Source: Virgibacillus alimentarius (lineage in GTDB: Bacteria; Bacillota; Bacilli; Bacillales; Amphibacillaceae). From it: a stretch of 35,279 bases of DNA. The position numbers and the translations under genes are program-made. Location of the stretch: contig NZ_JFBD01000059.1 of NCBI RefSeq assembly GCF_000709085.1, positions 1 to 35,279 on the forward strand, read 5' to 3'. This document shows, one piece after another, positions 10,120 to 18,445 of this stretch (the first letter of the stretch is position 1; each line of letters opens with the position of its first letter). The notes under the pieces are model-generated. The model made no database searches. It saw only the letters and a list, made by a program, of their open reading frames with translations, and was not told the origin of the DNA.

Positions 10120-10566
10120 ATGAAGGCAGTAATCCAGCGAGCGAAAAATGCAACTGTAGCAGTTGATGCGGAAACGGTCGGTGAAATCGAGTATGGTTTT
10201 GTCGTTTTACTTGGGATAACACATGATGATACGGTGAAAGATATAGAATACCTCGTAAATAAAATTATTCATTTACGTGTTTTTGAAGATGAAAATAAAA
10301 AAATGAACCTTTCTTTAAAAGATGTACAGGGAAGCATTTTATCGATTTCACAGTTCACCCTCTATGGGGACACACGTAAAGGAAGAAGACCTAGTTTTAT
10401 TAAAGCTGCAAAGCCTGATTATGCTAACGATTTATATGAACTGTTTAATCGGCATGTTGAAAAAGAAGGAATTACAGTAGAAACAGGTGAATTCGGAGCA
10501 ATGATGAATGTCAGTTTTACAAACGAAGGCCCAGTGACATTAATTATTGATAGTAAAGAGCAATAA
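10120..10566 (+). CDS. dtd: D-aminoacyl-tRNA deacylase
   Basis: Hydrolyses D-amino acids, and in some cases glycine, mischarged on tRNA, a proofreading step in the cytoplasm. The 148-residue length is typical. The two signatures are present: SQFTLYGD (about 76-83) and, near the C-terminus, NEGPVT, which holds the Gly-cisPro element of the active site; the common form is NDGPVT, so the Asp-to-Glu change is minor. AAAAGGAG lies about 9 bases before the ATG. It follows relA closely and ends at a terminator, as in B. subtilis relA-dtd. Confidence 0.96.
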   Translation: MKAVIQRAKNATVAVDAETVGEIEYGFVVLLGITHDDTVKDIEYLVNKIIHLRVFEDENKKMNLSLKDVQGSILSISQFTLYGDTRKGRRPSFIKAAKPDYANDLYELFNRHVEKEGITVETGEFGAMMNVSFTNEGPVTLIIDSKEQ

Positions 10567-10596
10567 AAGCTGTCCTAAAAATGGACAGCTTCTTTT
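10567..10596 (+). terminator. bidirectional terminator between dtd and the amidase gene
   Basis: AAGCTGTCC (10567-10575) and GGACAGCTT (10583-10591) are perfectly complementary around a 7-base loop and are followed by TCTTTT. On the minus strand the stem is followed by TTTTATT, so it can also end the convergent amidase transcript. Confidence 0.85.
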
Positions 10597-10611
10597 AGTT
10601 TTAATCCATAT

Positions 10612-11658
10612 TTAATGAGAGAAATACTTCTGCAAGCCATTTACCATTCCTGAAACTATTTTCTGTTGATATCCATCGGTTAAAAGGAGTTGTTCTTTTT
10701 CTTTATTAGAAATAAATCCTAGTTCCACTAAAATAGCTGGCTTTAAATTTTGCCTTAGTACTTGGTAATCACCATAAGAAGAGCCTCTATCTTTTGCTTC
10801 CGTTTCTTTAATCAATTCTAGTTGTATAGAGTCAGCCAATTTCTTTTGTTGCTCATGGTAATAATAAGTACCTATTCCATTTGCATCTGGAATATTGGGA
10901 ACACTATTGTAATGAATACTTATAAAAGCATCTATATTTTTCAAGTTAGATAGGCTTGTCCGGCTGGCCAGCGAAATATAATTATCTTTTTTTCTCGTAA
11001 CGATGACTTCTGCACCAAGCATGTTTAGCTCGTTTTCTAATTCCTGAGCCGTTTTATAGGTCATCTCCTTTTCCAATGTATCACTTGCCCCAACGGCACC
11101 AACATCTTGACCTCCGTGACCAGCATCTATAATGATCGTCTTATTATTTAGTCCTTTTGAGCTGTTATCCATTTCCCTTTCTGCAAATTCCCTAAATATA
11201 TATCCAGTTCGATTTTTATATGAAATCTTATACCAATTTCCCTTAATTGCTAAAATATCTAACACTGTTCCTTTTTTTACAAAATGAATAATCTTAGATT
11301 CATTCGAAGGACCTTCCCGAAGATGCGTATTAGCTTGTGAAATAACAATCTGTTTTTTAGTGTTTTTTCCTTTGGTCTGATCAAATTCTTTCTCTTTGAT
11401 GGTTATAAAATCAGTCTTAACCCAGCCCGTGTCATCATATAGTTGAATTTCTGCCCATTCATTATTTATTTGTATAATCGGATAAACCTCATCCGGATTT
11501 GCCTGTTTTATTTTATCATAGGCAGTTCCAGGACCATTTCGAACATTTAAGTTCTCCGTATGAATAATCGCCTGCTTTGCAGAAACAATCATACTTCCTG
11601 CGAAAATTGAAATAAAAATGGTAAACATTAAGGAAACAGTTATTTTAGATGTTTTCAT
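10612..11658 (-). CDS. secreted N-acetylmuramoyl-L-alanine amidase with two SH3b domains
   Basis: Cell-wall hydrolase that cuts between muramic acid and the stem peptide. 348 residues: a signal peptide (about 1-27, ending VSA-KQ), a bacterial SH3 domain (about 29-88, with LNVRNGPGTAYDKI), a second SH3 domain (about 103-160, with THLREGPSNESKI), then an Amidase_3 catalytic domain (about 172-348). Zinc ligands are readable as H181 in DAGHGG, E196 and H249 in SIHYNS; catalytic Glu is E312 in VELGF. Position and domains resemble B. subtilis YrvJ, but that protein is longer with more SH3 repeats, so I give no symbol. The ATG follows AAGGGG on the minus strand. A promoter and a palindrome lie upstream. 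Role in vegetative turnover or sporulation cannot be told from sequence. Confidence 0.94.
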   Translation of the reverse strand: MKTSKITVSLMFTIFISIFAGSMIVSAKQAIIHTENLNVRNGPGTAYDKIKQANPDEVYPIIQINNEWAEIQLYDDTGWVKTDFITIKEKEFDQTKGKNTKKQIVISQANTHLREGPSNESKIIHFVKKGTVLDILAIKGNWYKISYKNRTGYIFREFAEREMDNSSKGLNNKTIIIDAGHGGQDVGAVGASDTLEKEMTYKTAQELENELNMLGAEVIVTRKKDNYISLASRTSLSNLKNIDAFISIHYNSVPNIPDANGIGTYYYHEQQKKLADSIQLELIKETEAKDRGSSYGDYQVLRQNLKPAILVELGFISNKEKEQLLLTDGYQQKIVSGMVNGLQKYFSH

Positions 11659-11675
11659 TTTATAAACCCCTTCAT

Positions 11676-11701
11676 TTTAGAAAGATGCAATTCTTTCTAA
11701 A
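11676..11701 (-). promoter_or_regulatory. perfect 9-base inverted repeat at the amidase transcription start
   Basis: TTTAGAAAG (11676-11684) and CTTTCTAAA (11693-11701) are perfect inverse complements with an 8-base spacer. The repeat touches the -10 element of the amidase promoter and covers the expected start near 11694, the usual place for a repressor site; it could also be a 5' leader hairpin that stabilises the mRNA. Confidence 0.5.
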
Positions 11702-11729
11702 GTATAATAAAAACGATGCAATTAGGCAA
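11701..11729 (-). promoter_or_regulatory. sigma-A promoter of the amidase gene
   Basis: Read on the minus strand, TTGCCT (11729-11724), 17 bases, and TATACT (11706-11701) form a good vegetative promoter about 40 bases before the amidase ATG. Confidence 0.6.
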
Positions 11730-11760
11730 AACTGTACATAGTTGAAGGAGGTTGCAAAAA

Positions 11761-11934
11761 ATGCGAATTCATGACAAACAATGGCAATCCACAATTAACA
11801 AAAGTATAAATGATGTAAATTTTCATCGTTTTATTGAAATGGATGGGAAATATAATGCAATGGAAGTGGCTCAAGAATTAGGTATTTCGTTACGAGAAGT
11901 AAAAATGTTAAAGAAAAAAATAACACGTACTTGA
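11761..11934 (+). CDS. 57-residue helix-turn-helix-like protein, function unknown
   Basis: Small protein starting at ATG 11761, 9 bases after AAGGAGG (11745-11751); the in-frame TTG at 11752 overlaps that site and cannot be the start. The C-terminal half, with NAMEVAQELGISLREVKMLKKKI, looks like a helix-turn-helix of the sigma-70 region 4 type, and the N-terminal half is charged and aromatic with no membrane segment. A small gene, yrzK, occupies the same place between the amidase gene and hisS in B. subtilis, so this is probably its counterpart. I know of no function. The excellent ribosome binding site and bacillary codon use argue that it is real. Confidence 0.75.
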   Translation: MRIHDKQWQSTINKSINDVNFHRFIEMDGKYNAMEVAQELGISLREVKMLKKKITRT

Positions 11935-11981
11935 CATTAATTTAGGAAAACATTAATATTATAATCATTCAAACTAATTTG

Positions 11982-11990
11982 TGATATAAT
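11982..11990 (+). promoter_or_regulatory. extended -10 promoter of the hisS-aspS leader
   Basis: TGATATAAT at 11982-11990 gives a TGn-TATAAT extended -10 with no convincing -35. It would start RNA near 11997, just before stem I of the T-box. An alternative is TTGACA at 11931-11936 with a weak TAATAT at 11954-11959. Confidence 0.5.
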
Positions 11991-11994
11991 GCTA

Positions 11995-12287
11995 AGTTGA
12001 GATTATAATTGAAACCAATGATGGAAAAAGTAATTAGGGTCCATATGAAAAGAGAGAAAATGTCAATGGCTGAAAACATTTTTACATATTGGTCTAATGA
12101 AAGACATTCCTAAGGATCTATATCGAATGAATTCAGATAGTTTTATGAATTTCCTTAGTAGGTATAGACGTCTTGCAGGCGTTAACTGTGAAGAGCGGAT
12201 GTGTAAAAGATAAATATCCACACATCAACTAGGGTGGCAACGCGGGTAAACTCTCGTCCCTTCTTACTAAGGGATGAGAGTTTTTTT
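11995..12287 (+). promoter_or_regulatory. T-box leader controlling hisS-aspS, apparently specific for tRNA-Asp
   Basis: Riboswitch that senses uncharged tRNA and chooses between a terminator and an antiterminator. The T-box core AGGGTGGCAACGCG is at 12231-12244. Stem I can be folded: GGAA (12023-12026) pairs with TTCC (12107-12110), ATTAG (12033-12037) with CTAAT (12094-12098), leaving an internal loop with AGTA (12029-12032) opposite GAAAGACA (12099-12106). In the alaS leader of this window the same loop reads GAAAGCTA with GCT as Ala codon, so the matching triplet here is GAC (12103-12105), Asp. The TGGC of the T-box should pair with a G discriminator base, as in tRNA-Asp; tRNA-His has C. 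A CAT overlaps GAC but lies partly in the stem. Confidence 0.9.
12248..12287 (+). terminator. T-box terminator before hisS
   Basis: AAACTCTCGTCCCTT (12248-12262) pairs with AAGGGATGAGAGTTT (12269-12283), followed by an unbroken T run to 12287. Its left arm is shared with the antiterminator that includes the T-box core. Confidence 0.93.
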
Positions 12288-12326
12288 GTGTTGTTTTTTA
12301 CTTATTTGAAGGAGGTTTGTTGAAAA

Positions 12327-13616
12327 ATGAGCATGCGTGCACCAAGAGGAACCGCCGATATTTTGCCAAATGAGGTAAAAAGGTGGCAATATGTTGAAAG
12401 TATTTTAAAGGATATTTGCGATCGATTTAACTATGATGAGATTCGTACTCCTCTATTTGAACATACGGAAGTATTTCAACGTGGAGTAGGGGATTCAACA
12501 GACATTGTGCAAAAAGAAATGTATACATTTGAAGACCGTGGAGGCCGGAGTCTTACACTGCGCCCAGAGGGAACGGCTACTGTGGTAAGGGCTTTTGTTG
12601 AAAATAAATTATATGGCTCACCAATACAGCCTGTGAAATTATTCTATTTTATGCAATTGTTTCGTTATGAACGACCACAGCAAGGAAGAATGCGCCAATT
12701 AAATCAATTTGGTGTGGAAGTATTGGGAAGTGCAGATCCTTCGGTGGATGCAGAGGTAATAGCATTAGCGATGACTTGTTATAAAGAGTTAGGCTTATCA
12801 TCGCTTAAGCTTGTTCTTAATAGTTTAGGTGATAAAGAAAGTCGTCAAAATCATCGCAAAGCCTTAGTTGAACACTTCTCGCCCTATAAAGACGAGCTTT
12901 GTTCAGACTGTCAAAAACGATTGAATCAAAATCCTTTACGTATTTTAGATTGTAAAACGGATCGTGATCATCCTGCAATGAAAACAGCACCGTCTATTTT
13001 AGATTATTTAAATGAATATTCAGAGCAATATTTCAATCAAGTAAAAGCATATTTAGATATGATGGAGATCCCTTATGTCATTGATCAAAACCTAGTTCGA
13101 GGATTAGATTATTATAATCACACGGCTTTTGAAATAATGAGTGAAGCAGAAGGATTTGGAGCCATCACAACTTTAGCAGGCGGCGGAAGATATAACGGTC
13201 TTACTGAAGAATTAGGTGGTCCAAATACACCAGGGATTGGTTTTGCTATGGGCCTTGAACGCCTGTTAATGGCTATTGATGCTGAAAATATTAAACTACC
13301 TATAGATAGTAGTGTTGATTGCTTTTTTATAGCTGTTGGAGAAACAGCAGAAAAACAAGCCAGTCAACTTGTTCACAAACTGCGAGTGAACGGAATACAG
13401 GTAGATAAGGATTATCAAGGCCGGAAGATGAAGGCGCAATTCAAAGCTGCAGATCGATTAAAAGCTAAGTATGTCATAATTTTAGGTGATAATGAGTTGG
13501 AAGATGATATCGTGAACGTTAAAAATATGAAAACAGGCGACCAGACAGAAGTACCGTTGACAGATTTGGTGAAAACAATGCAAGCAGAGCTTTTAGGAGG
13601 AAGTCAAAATGAGTGA
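12327..13616 (+). CDS. hisS: histidyl-tRNA synthetase
   Basis: Charges tRNA-His with histidine in the cytoplasm. Class II synthetase of 429 residues, normal for the bacterial enzyme. Visible signatures are [10 protein letters not shown] at the N-terminus, LRPEGTA at 78-84, motif 2 [10 protein letters not shown] at 112-121, the histidine-binding [12 protein letters not shown] (about 259-270), GGGRYNGL, and motif 3 [12 protein letters not shown], followed by the C-terminal anticodon-binding domain. AAGGAGG at 12309-12315 precedes the ATG by 11 bases; ATG at 12333, two codons on, is an alternative. Its end overlaps aspS by 8 bases, so the two are translationally linked and both depend on the T-box leader. 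Confidence 0.97.
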   Translation: MSMRAPRGTADILPNEVKRWQYVESILKDICDRFNYDEIRTPLFEHTEVFQRGVGDSTDIVQKEMYTFEDRGGRSLTLRPEGTATVVRAFVENKLYGSPIQPVKLFYFMQLFRYERPQQGRMRQLNQFGVEVLGSADPSVDAEVIALAMTCYKELGLSSLKLVLNSLGDKESRQNHRKALVEHFSPYKDELCSDCQKRLNQNPLRILDCKTDRDHPAMKTAPSILDYLNEYSEQYFNQVKAYLDMMEIPYVIDQNLVRGLDYYNHTAFEIMSEAEGFGAITTLAGGGRYNGLTEELGGPNTPGIGFAMGLERLLMAIDAENIKLPIDSSVDCFFIAVGETAEKQASQLVHKLRVNGIQVDKDYQGRKMKAQFKAADRLKAKYVIILGDNELEDDIVNVKNMKTGDQTEVPLTDLVKTMQAELLGGSQNE

Positions 13617-15393
13617 ACGTATATTAGCAGGGACATTAAGTGAGGAGAACGTAGACCAGACGGTGTTACTTAAAGGTTGGGTACAGAAACGGCGTGATTT
13701 AGGCGGACTAATCTTTATTGATTTACGAGATAAATCAGGTTTCATTCAAATCGTATTTAATCCGGAAATTTCCTCTGAAGCTTTAGAAATAGCTGAAACA
13801 CTTAGAAGTGAATATGTAATTGAAGTAAGGGGAACAGTTGTTAAAAGAGAAGAAATAACTGTAAACCCACTAATGGAAACGGGCAATATCGAAGTTATGG
13901 TTTCAAGTGTTGATATTTTAAATAAGGCAAAAAATCCACCTTTCCTTATTGAGGATGAAACAGATGTGGCAGAAGATTTACGTTTGAAATATCGCTATAT
14001 GGATTTGCGTCGTTCATCATTACAGGAAACTTTTAAGCTTAGACACCATACAACGCAAGTAATCCGTAACTTTCTAAATGATGATGGTTTCTTAGAAATG
14101 GAAACGCCTATCTTAACAAAAAGTACACCAGAAGGAGCAAGAGACTATCTAGTTCCAAGTCGGGTGCACCCGGGAGAATTCTATGCTCTGCCACAATCTC
14201 CGCAACTTTTTAAACAGTTAATTATGATGAGCGGCTTTGAAAAGTATTACCAAATCGCCAGATGTTTCCGCGATGAAGATTTACGTGCTGATCGCCAACC
14301 TGAATTTACGCAAATTGATATTGAAACATCCTTTTTATCAAGTGATGAAATCATGGACATGACTGAAAAAATGATGCAAAAGGTCATGAAAGAAGTAAAA
14401 GGTCAAGATCTCCGTTTACCTTTGCCACGAATAACCTATAAGGATGCTATGGAACGATTTGGGTCGGATAAACCAGATACACGATTTGGAATGGAATTAA
14501 TTCACGTATCGGATATTGTTAAAAATTCTAGTTTTAAAGTGTTTCAAAGTGCTATTGAAAATGAAGGTAAGGTTTGTTTGCTTAATGTGAAACAGCAAGC
14601 AAATCAGTTCTCTCGTAAGGATATTGATAAATTAACAGAGGATGTAAAGATTTATGGAGCGAAAGGGTTAGCTTGGTTAAAAATTGAAAGTGATGATATG
14701 AAAGGTCCAATAGCTAAATTTTTATCTCAAGAAGAAAAAAATGCAATTGCAGAAAAAGCTGAGGCTCAAGAGGGAGATTTATTACTATTTGTAGCCGATA
14801 ATACAGCAATTGTTTATAATAGCTTAGGTGCACTTCGTTTAAAATTAGGAAAAAAACTAAACTTGATCGATGATTCAAAATTTAATTTCCTATGGGTAAC
14901 AGATTGGCCACTGCTTGAATATGATGAGATCTTGGGCAGATTTTTTGCTGCTCATCATCCATTCACAAGGCCGGTGGAAGAAGACCTGGATAAATTAGAT
15001 TCAGATCCTGCAAGTGTTCGTGCAAATGCTTATGACCTTGTTTTAAATGGATATGAACTTGGTGGGGGCTCGCTAAGGAATTATAAACGGAATCAGCAAG
15101 ACAAAATGTTTGATGTTTTAGGATTTACGAAAGAATCTGCAAATGAACAGTTCGGATTTTTATTAGAAGCTTTAGAATACGGAGCGCCTCCACATGGCGG
15201 AATTGCATTAGGATTAGATCGAATTATTATGTTGCTTGCCGGAAGATCAAATTTACGTGATACGATTCTTTTCCCTAAAACCGCATCTGCTTCTGATCTG
15301 TTAACAGATGCACCAAGTGAAGTAAGTAAAGAGCAATTAAAAGAACTGTATATCCAGAAAAATGAAAACAAAATGATAAAAGATAATGAATAA
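13609..15393 (+). CDS. aspS: aspartyl-tRNA synthetase
   Basis: Charges tRNA-Asp. Class II synthetase of 594 residues, the large bacterial form. It has an N-terminal OB-fold anticodon-binding domain (about 1-105, with [20 protein letters not shown]), the catalytic core with motif 2 [18 protein letters not shown], the bacterial GAD insertion (about 290-420), and motif 3 [24 protein letters not shown] lies within the hisS end and the ATG overlaps the hisS stop by 8 bases. Whether it is the discriminating Asp enzyme or also charges tRNA-Asn cannot be decided without knowing whether the genome has asnS or gatCAB. Confidence 0.97.
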   Translation: MSERILAGTLSEENVDQTVLLKGWVQKRRDLGGLIFIDLRDKSGFIQIVFNPEISSEALEIAETLRSEYVIEVRGTVVKREEITVNPLMETGNIEVMVSSVDILNKAKNPPFLIEDETDVAEDLRLKYRYMDLRRSSLQETFKLRHHTTQVIRNFLNDDGFLEMETPILTKSTPEGARDYLVPSRVHPGEFYALPQSPQLFKQLIMMSGFEKYYQIARCFRDEDLRADRQPEFTQIDIETSFLSSDEIMDMTEKMMQKVMKEVKGQDLRLPLPRITYKDAMERFGSDKPDTRFGMELIHVSDIVKNSSFKVFQSAIENEGKVCLLNVKQQANQFSRKDIDKLTEDVKIYGAKGLAWLKIESDDMKGPIAKFLSQEEKNAIAEKAEAQEGDLLLFVADNTAIVYNSLGALRLKLGKKLNLIDDSKFNFLWVTDWPLLEYDEILGRFFAAHHPFTRPVEEDLDKLDSDPASVRANAYDLVLNGYELGGGSLRNYKRNQQDKMFDVLGFTKESANEQFGFLLEALEYGAPPHGGIALGLDRIIMLLAGRSNLRDTILFPKTASASDLLTDAPSEVSKEQLKELYIQKNENKMIKDNE

Positions 15394-15435
15394 GCCACAA
15401 TGATTGGACTTTTCTAAAAATTAAACTCGATTATA

Positions 15436-15475
15436 TTGAAAATAACATCGGTGTATGATAAACTTTATTTATAAT
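15436..15475 (+). promoter_or_regulatory. possible 6S RNA promoter
   Basis: Two overlapping readings exist: TTGAAA (15436-15441), 17 bases, TAAACT (15459-15464) with a TGn extension; or a perfect TATAAT at 15470-15475 with no clear -35. The second puts the start near 15482, which better fits the expected 5' end of the RNA. Confidence 0.4.
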
Positions 15476-15483
15476 AAAAGAAA

Positions 15484-15670
15484 AATTAGTCCTGATGTGT
15501 TCGTCTATTCAAATCGTTTTGACCGAACACCTAAAAATAAGGGAGCTTGACCGTCTCTATGTTGCGTGCACGCCTTTAGTCAGAGGAAGCATAAAAAATG
15601 TAGATCAGGGCACCCACCTGCCGAGAGCGGGTTCAAAGCTGGATACATAGACGGCACAATCGGGATCAAT
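15484..15670 (+). ncRNA. bsrA: 6S RNA (6S-1 / BsrA type)
   Basis: Regulatory RNA that mimics an open promoter and binds sigma-A RNA polymerase, lowering transcription in stationary phase. The stretch AGTCCTGATGTG near the 5' end can pair with CACAATCGGGAT near the 3' end, giving the closing stem. The middle contains GGGAGCTTGACC, GCACGC, GGAAGCATAAAAAATGTAG and GGGCACCCACCT, which match the Bacillus 6S-1 RNA as I know it. The place directly after aspS is also where bsrA lies in B. subtilis. No open reading frame with a ribosome binding site is present. Ends are approximate, within about 5 bases. Confidence 0.88.
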
Positions 15671-15680
15671 ACATAATTAA

Positions 15681-15727
15681 AAAGCGAACGAAGTTGGCAG
15701 TACAGCTAACTTCGTTCGCTTTATTTA
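15681..15727 (+). terminator. strong bidirectional terminator between 6S RNA and the RsfA-like gene
   Basis: A left arm at 15681-15698 pairs with 15705-15722 over 18 positions with one G-T pair and a 6-base loop; the outer part reads AAAGCGAACGAAGTT. TTATTT follows on the plus strand and TTTTAATT on the minus strand, so it can end both the 6S and the convergent minus-strand transcripts. Confidence 0.85.
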
Positions 15728-15733
15728 TTTGAT

Positions 15734-16399
15734 TTATGAACTAGACTCATGCGCTAACTGTTCAAGATTGCCGTTTTTGTCCATCCTAAATGCGGGTGCT
15801 TTCATCGCCCCTTGATCATCCAGTACAGTCATTTTTCTAGCTCTATCCATGATTTGTACGAAGGTTTGATAATCTTCTTGGATAGTCGCTAACTTTTCCT
15901 CTGTTTTCTCCAATTGTTTTTCTAGGTCACTTATATGATCCTTCAAAAGGGCATTTTCTTTTTGAGCTTCTTCCAATGTCAATTTAGATTGATTTGAATC
16001 ATTATAATCTTTTTTTAGATCCTTTAAATAATGAATAACTCTATCTAATGTGATAGGTGAGTTTTCTATTAATGCAGATCTATTTTCGCTATCGTTTCCC
16101 TTTGTATCATAAACAGATGATAATGATATAACCGGTTGTTTTCTATTTTTTGTTTGTGCAGCCAGTGCGCGTTTTTTCTCCTTACGCTGTCTTTTTGCCA
16201 AATCTATAGCACTATCATACTTCCTTCGGACTTCAGCGTTCCAGCGGAAGCCACAAGCTGCGGAAGTTCGGTTTAACTTATCACCAACTTCATCAAAAGC
16301 ATTTAACTGTGTACTACCTTCTCTAACATGACGTAAGACAGTTTCTGCTAGTAATAAATCATCCTCATGTGACCAAGCGTCTTGTCTAACTTTAACCAA
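15734..16399 (-). CDS. RsfA-family prespore transcription regulator
   Basis: 221-residue protein. The N-terminal part (1-75) is a Myb/SANT-like DNA-binding region with RQDAWSHEDDLLLAETVLRH (5-24) and SAACGFRWNAEVRRKYDSAI, the signature of the RsfA/YlbO family. A basic linker and a coiled coil (about 140-190) follow. In B. subtilis RsfA is a prespore regulator that fine-tunes sigma-F genes. The start is TTG at 16399: AAGGAG lies 10 bases before it and no in-frame ATG is near. A sigma-G-like promoter lies upstream, fitting prespore expression. It occupies the place where B. subtilis has tcdA (yrvM), between aspS/6S RNA and rarA. Which family paralogue it is cannot be told, so no symbol. Confidence 0.88.
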   Translation of the reverse strand: MVKVRQDAWSHEDDLLLAETVLRHVREGSTQLNAFDEVGDKLNRTSAACGFRWNAEVRRKYDSAIDLAKRQRKEKKRALAAQTKNRKQPVISLSSVYDTKGNDSENRSALIENSPITLDRVIHYLKDLKKDYNDSNQSKLTLEEAQKENALLKDHISDLEKQLEKTEEKLATIQEDYQTFVQIMDRARKMTVLDDQGAMKAPAFRMDKNGNLEQLAHESSS

Positions 16400-16499
16400 T
16401 GTACTTCAACTCCTTCTTCTATAGGCGGTAATATAATTAGATAGTTTCAAACTTTAATTCTTGTTTATTATGAATAAAAATCTCTAGTTAATTAATATC

Positions 16500-16529
16500 T
16501 ATTATGACCGCTGAAAAAAGAATTATACA
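16500..16529 (-). promoter_or_regulatory. possible sigma-G/sigma-F type promoter of the RsfA-like gene
   Basis: On the minus strand TGTATA (16529-16524), 17 bases, CATAATA (16506-16500) fits the sigma-G pattern TGnATA - 17/18 - CATnnTA. Transcription would start near 16493, about 95 bases before the TTG start. A prespore promoter agrees with the protein family; AT-richness makes chance matches possible. Confidence 0.42.
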
Positions 16530-16538
16530 TTTAGTCTT

Positions 16539-17825
16539 TTAGTTCTTTTGTTTCTCTTTTTGTTTTTGAATATTATCATAAACTTGTTTAATAGCTTGCT
16601 CAAACTTCCCAGTGGCTTTTGGAGAATAATATTTTTTATTTTTTATAGGATCAGGTAAATATTGTTGATCAATCCATCCATTTTCATAATTATGCGGATA
16701 TTTATAATCAATTCCACGCCCTAATGTTTTTGCTCCATAATAATGACTATCTTTAAGATGTACTGGTATATCACCACTTATACCGTTACGTATATCATGC
16801 AATGCTGCATCAAGTGCTTTATAAGCAGTATTTGATTTTGGAGATAAACACAGCTCAATAATAGCTACACTGAGCGGGATGCGTGCTTCAGGAAACCCTA
16901 GACGTTCGGCTGCGTCAGCAGCAGCCATTGCGCGTGGCCCCGCTTGAGGATTCGCAAGTCCAATATCTTCATAAGCAATGACAATCATCCGTCGAATAAT
17001 ACTATCTAAATCACCAGCCTCAATTAATCTTCCCAGGTAATGAAGTGCTGCATTCACATCACTGCCACGTATGGATTTTTGAAAAGCTGATAAAACATCA
17101 TAATGTGCATCACCGTCTTTATCGTGCGAAAAGCTTTTCTTTTGCATACATTCTTCCGCTATTTTAAGATGAATCATAATTTGATTATTTTCGGAAACTG
17201 GTGTGGAAGACACTGCAAGTTCTAAACCATTTAAAGCAGCGCGCATATCCCCGGCTGCGCTATGGGAAAAATGATTTAATGCTTCTTCTGTAATAGATAT
17301 ATCTTTCGTACCTAGTCCCTTTGTTTTATCCTTTATGGCACGATCCAAAGCTATTGCAATATCTGCAGCAGTTAATGCATGAAGTTCAAAAAGGTGGCAT
17401 CTGCTACGAATTGCCGGATTGATAGAATGATATGGATTGCTAGTCGTACAACCAATAAGCGTTATTAAGTTATTTTCTATATGGGGGAGTAAGAAATCCT
17501 GTTTCGCCTTATCTAAACGATGAACCTCATCAAGCACCAATACGACTTGTCCAATCATTTTTGCTTCCTCTACGACGATTTCCATATCTTTCTTTTTATC
17601 AGCAACTGCATTTAGTATTTTTACAGGAATCTCTAAGCTTTTAGCTAAAGCGATTGCCATCGAAGTTTTTCCAGTTCCGGGCGGCCCAAACAGGATCATG
17701 GAAGCTAAACGTTCTGCTTTGACCATTCGGTAAATAATTTTTCCCTCTCCAACTAAATGGGGTTGGCCAATAATTTCATTAACATGCTCAGGTCTCATTC
17801 GATAGGCAAGGGGTTTTTGTTTCAT
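16539..17825 (-). CDS. rarA: replication-associated recombination protein RarA (MgsA, YrvN)
   Basis: AAA+ ATPase related to clamp-loader subunits and RuvB that acts at stalled replication forks together with SSB and RecA. 428 residues. Walker A GPPGTGKT at 47-54 and Walker B DEVH at 99-102 are intact, with a sensor-1-like GCTTSNPYHSINPAIRSRC segment carrying the arginine finger region. The C-terminal helical tetramerisation domain includes AAADAAERLGFPEARIPL and the conserved HYYGAKTLGRGIDYKYPHN. The ATG is preceded by AAGGACGA. It diverges from cymR, as in B. subtilis. The RsfA-like gene lies 139 bases downstream on the same strand with no clear terminator between them. Confidence 0.95.
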   Translation of the reverse strand: MKQKPLAYRMRPEHVNEIIGQPHLVGEGKIIYRMVKAERLASMILFGPPGTGKTSMAIALAKSLEIPVKILNAVADKKKDMEIVVEEAKMIGQVVLVLDEVHRLDKAKQDFLLPHIENNLITLIGCTTSNPYHSINPAIRSRCHLFELHALTAADIAIALDRAIKDKTKGLGTKDISITEEALNHFSHSAAGDMRAALNGLELAVSSTPVSENNQIMIHLKIAEECMQKKSFSHDKDGDAHYDVLSAFQKSIRGSDVNAALHYLGRLIEAGDLDSIIRRMIVIAYEDIGLANPQAGPRAMAAADAAERLGFPEARIPLSVAIIELCLSPKSNTAYKALDAALHDIRNGISGDIPVHLKDSHYYGAKTLGRGIDYKYPHNYENGWIDQQYLPDPIKNKKYYSPKATGKFEQAIKQVYDNIQKQKEKQKN

Positions 17826-17906
17826 GTAAATCGTCCTTTATTTCATTATAGTTTACAATTTAAGCGTACTGATGGAACGGATAAAATGCAAGAAGCATCC
17901 TCTTCA

Positions 17907-17915
17907 TGCTATAAT
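17907..17915 (+). promoter_or_regulatory. extended -10 promoter of the cymR operon
   Basis: TGCTATAAT at 17907-17915 is a perfect TGn-TATAAT about 70 bases before cymR; the -35 region is poor. On the other strand a TATAAT (17850-17845) lies 20 bases before rarA. Confidence 0.5.
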
Positions 17916-17987
17916 ATCATGGATTATAGAATAACTGGTAACGATCAATTACAACAATTGATGTATCTAAGATAGAGGTGTTAATAT

Positions 17988-18407
17988 ATGAAGATTTCTA
18001 CTAAAGGACGGTACGGATTAACAATTATGATTGAGCTGGCCAGAAAGTTCGGTGATGGGCCAACATCATTAAAATCAATTGCAAAAGACAATGATTTGTC
18101 CGAGCATTATTTGGAGCAGTTAGCAGCACCCTTAAGAAATGCAGGATTAATTAAAAGTATACGCGGAGCTTATGGGGGCTATATTTTAGCAAAAGAGCCT
18201 AAAAATATTACAGCTGGTGATATTATTCGTGTATTAGAGGGGCCTATTACCCCGGTTGAAGGTATAGAGAATGAGGAACCTGCCAAACAGGCTTTATGGA
18301 TGCGAATTCGTGAAGCAGTTAAAGATGTTCTGGATACGACGACATTAAATGATTTAAAACATTATGATGACGCTGAGCCACAAGAAGCTTATATGTTTTA
18401 TATTTAG
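17988..18407 (+). CDS. cymR: CymR, Rrf2-family repressor of cysteine metabolism
   Basis: Transcription factor that, with cysteine synthase CysK as partner, represses sulfur and cysteine acquisition genes in Bacillus and Staphylococcus. 139 residues with the Rrf2 winged helix: MKISTKGRYGLTIMIELA at the N-terminus, the recognition region LSEHYLEQLAAPLRNAGLI (about 38-56) and wing RGAYGGYILA. The chain ends in the CymR-typical EAYMFYI. It contains no cysteine, so it cannot bind an iron-sulfur cluster as IscR does; this separates it from IscR. It precedes yrvO and mnmA, the B. subtilis order, and the 38-base gap suggests one operon for sulfur control and sulfur transfer. Confidence 0.95.
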   Translation: MKISTKGRYGLTIMIELARKFGDGPTSLKSIAKDNDLSEHYLEQLAAPLRNAGLIKSIRGAYGGYILAKEPKNITAGDIIRVLEGPITPVEGIENEEPAKQALWMRIREAVKDVLDTTTLNDLKHYDDAEPQEAYMFYI

Positions 18408-18445
18408 ACTTTTAATTAAGTAAGGAAAAGGAAGGAAAGGTATTA

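Noticed and set aside
12105-12107. CAT as a histidine specifier codon of the hisS-aspS T-box
   Set aside because: Its last base pairs in the lower stem, it is shifted by two from the position used in the alaS T-box, and TGGC in the core does not suit the tRNA-His discriminator.
16441-16538. Small RNA or gene in the gap between the RsfA-like gene and rarA
   Set aside because: No ribosome site, stable hairpin or terminator; only the sigma-G-like promoter elements are visible.
17757-17975. Plus-strand 72-residue frame across the rarA-cymR gap
   Set aside because: It is antisense to the rarA start and lacks a ribosome binding site; the composition is not protein-like.
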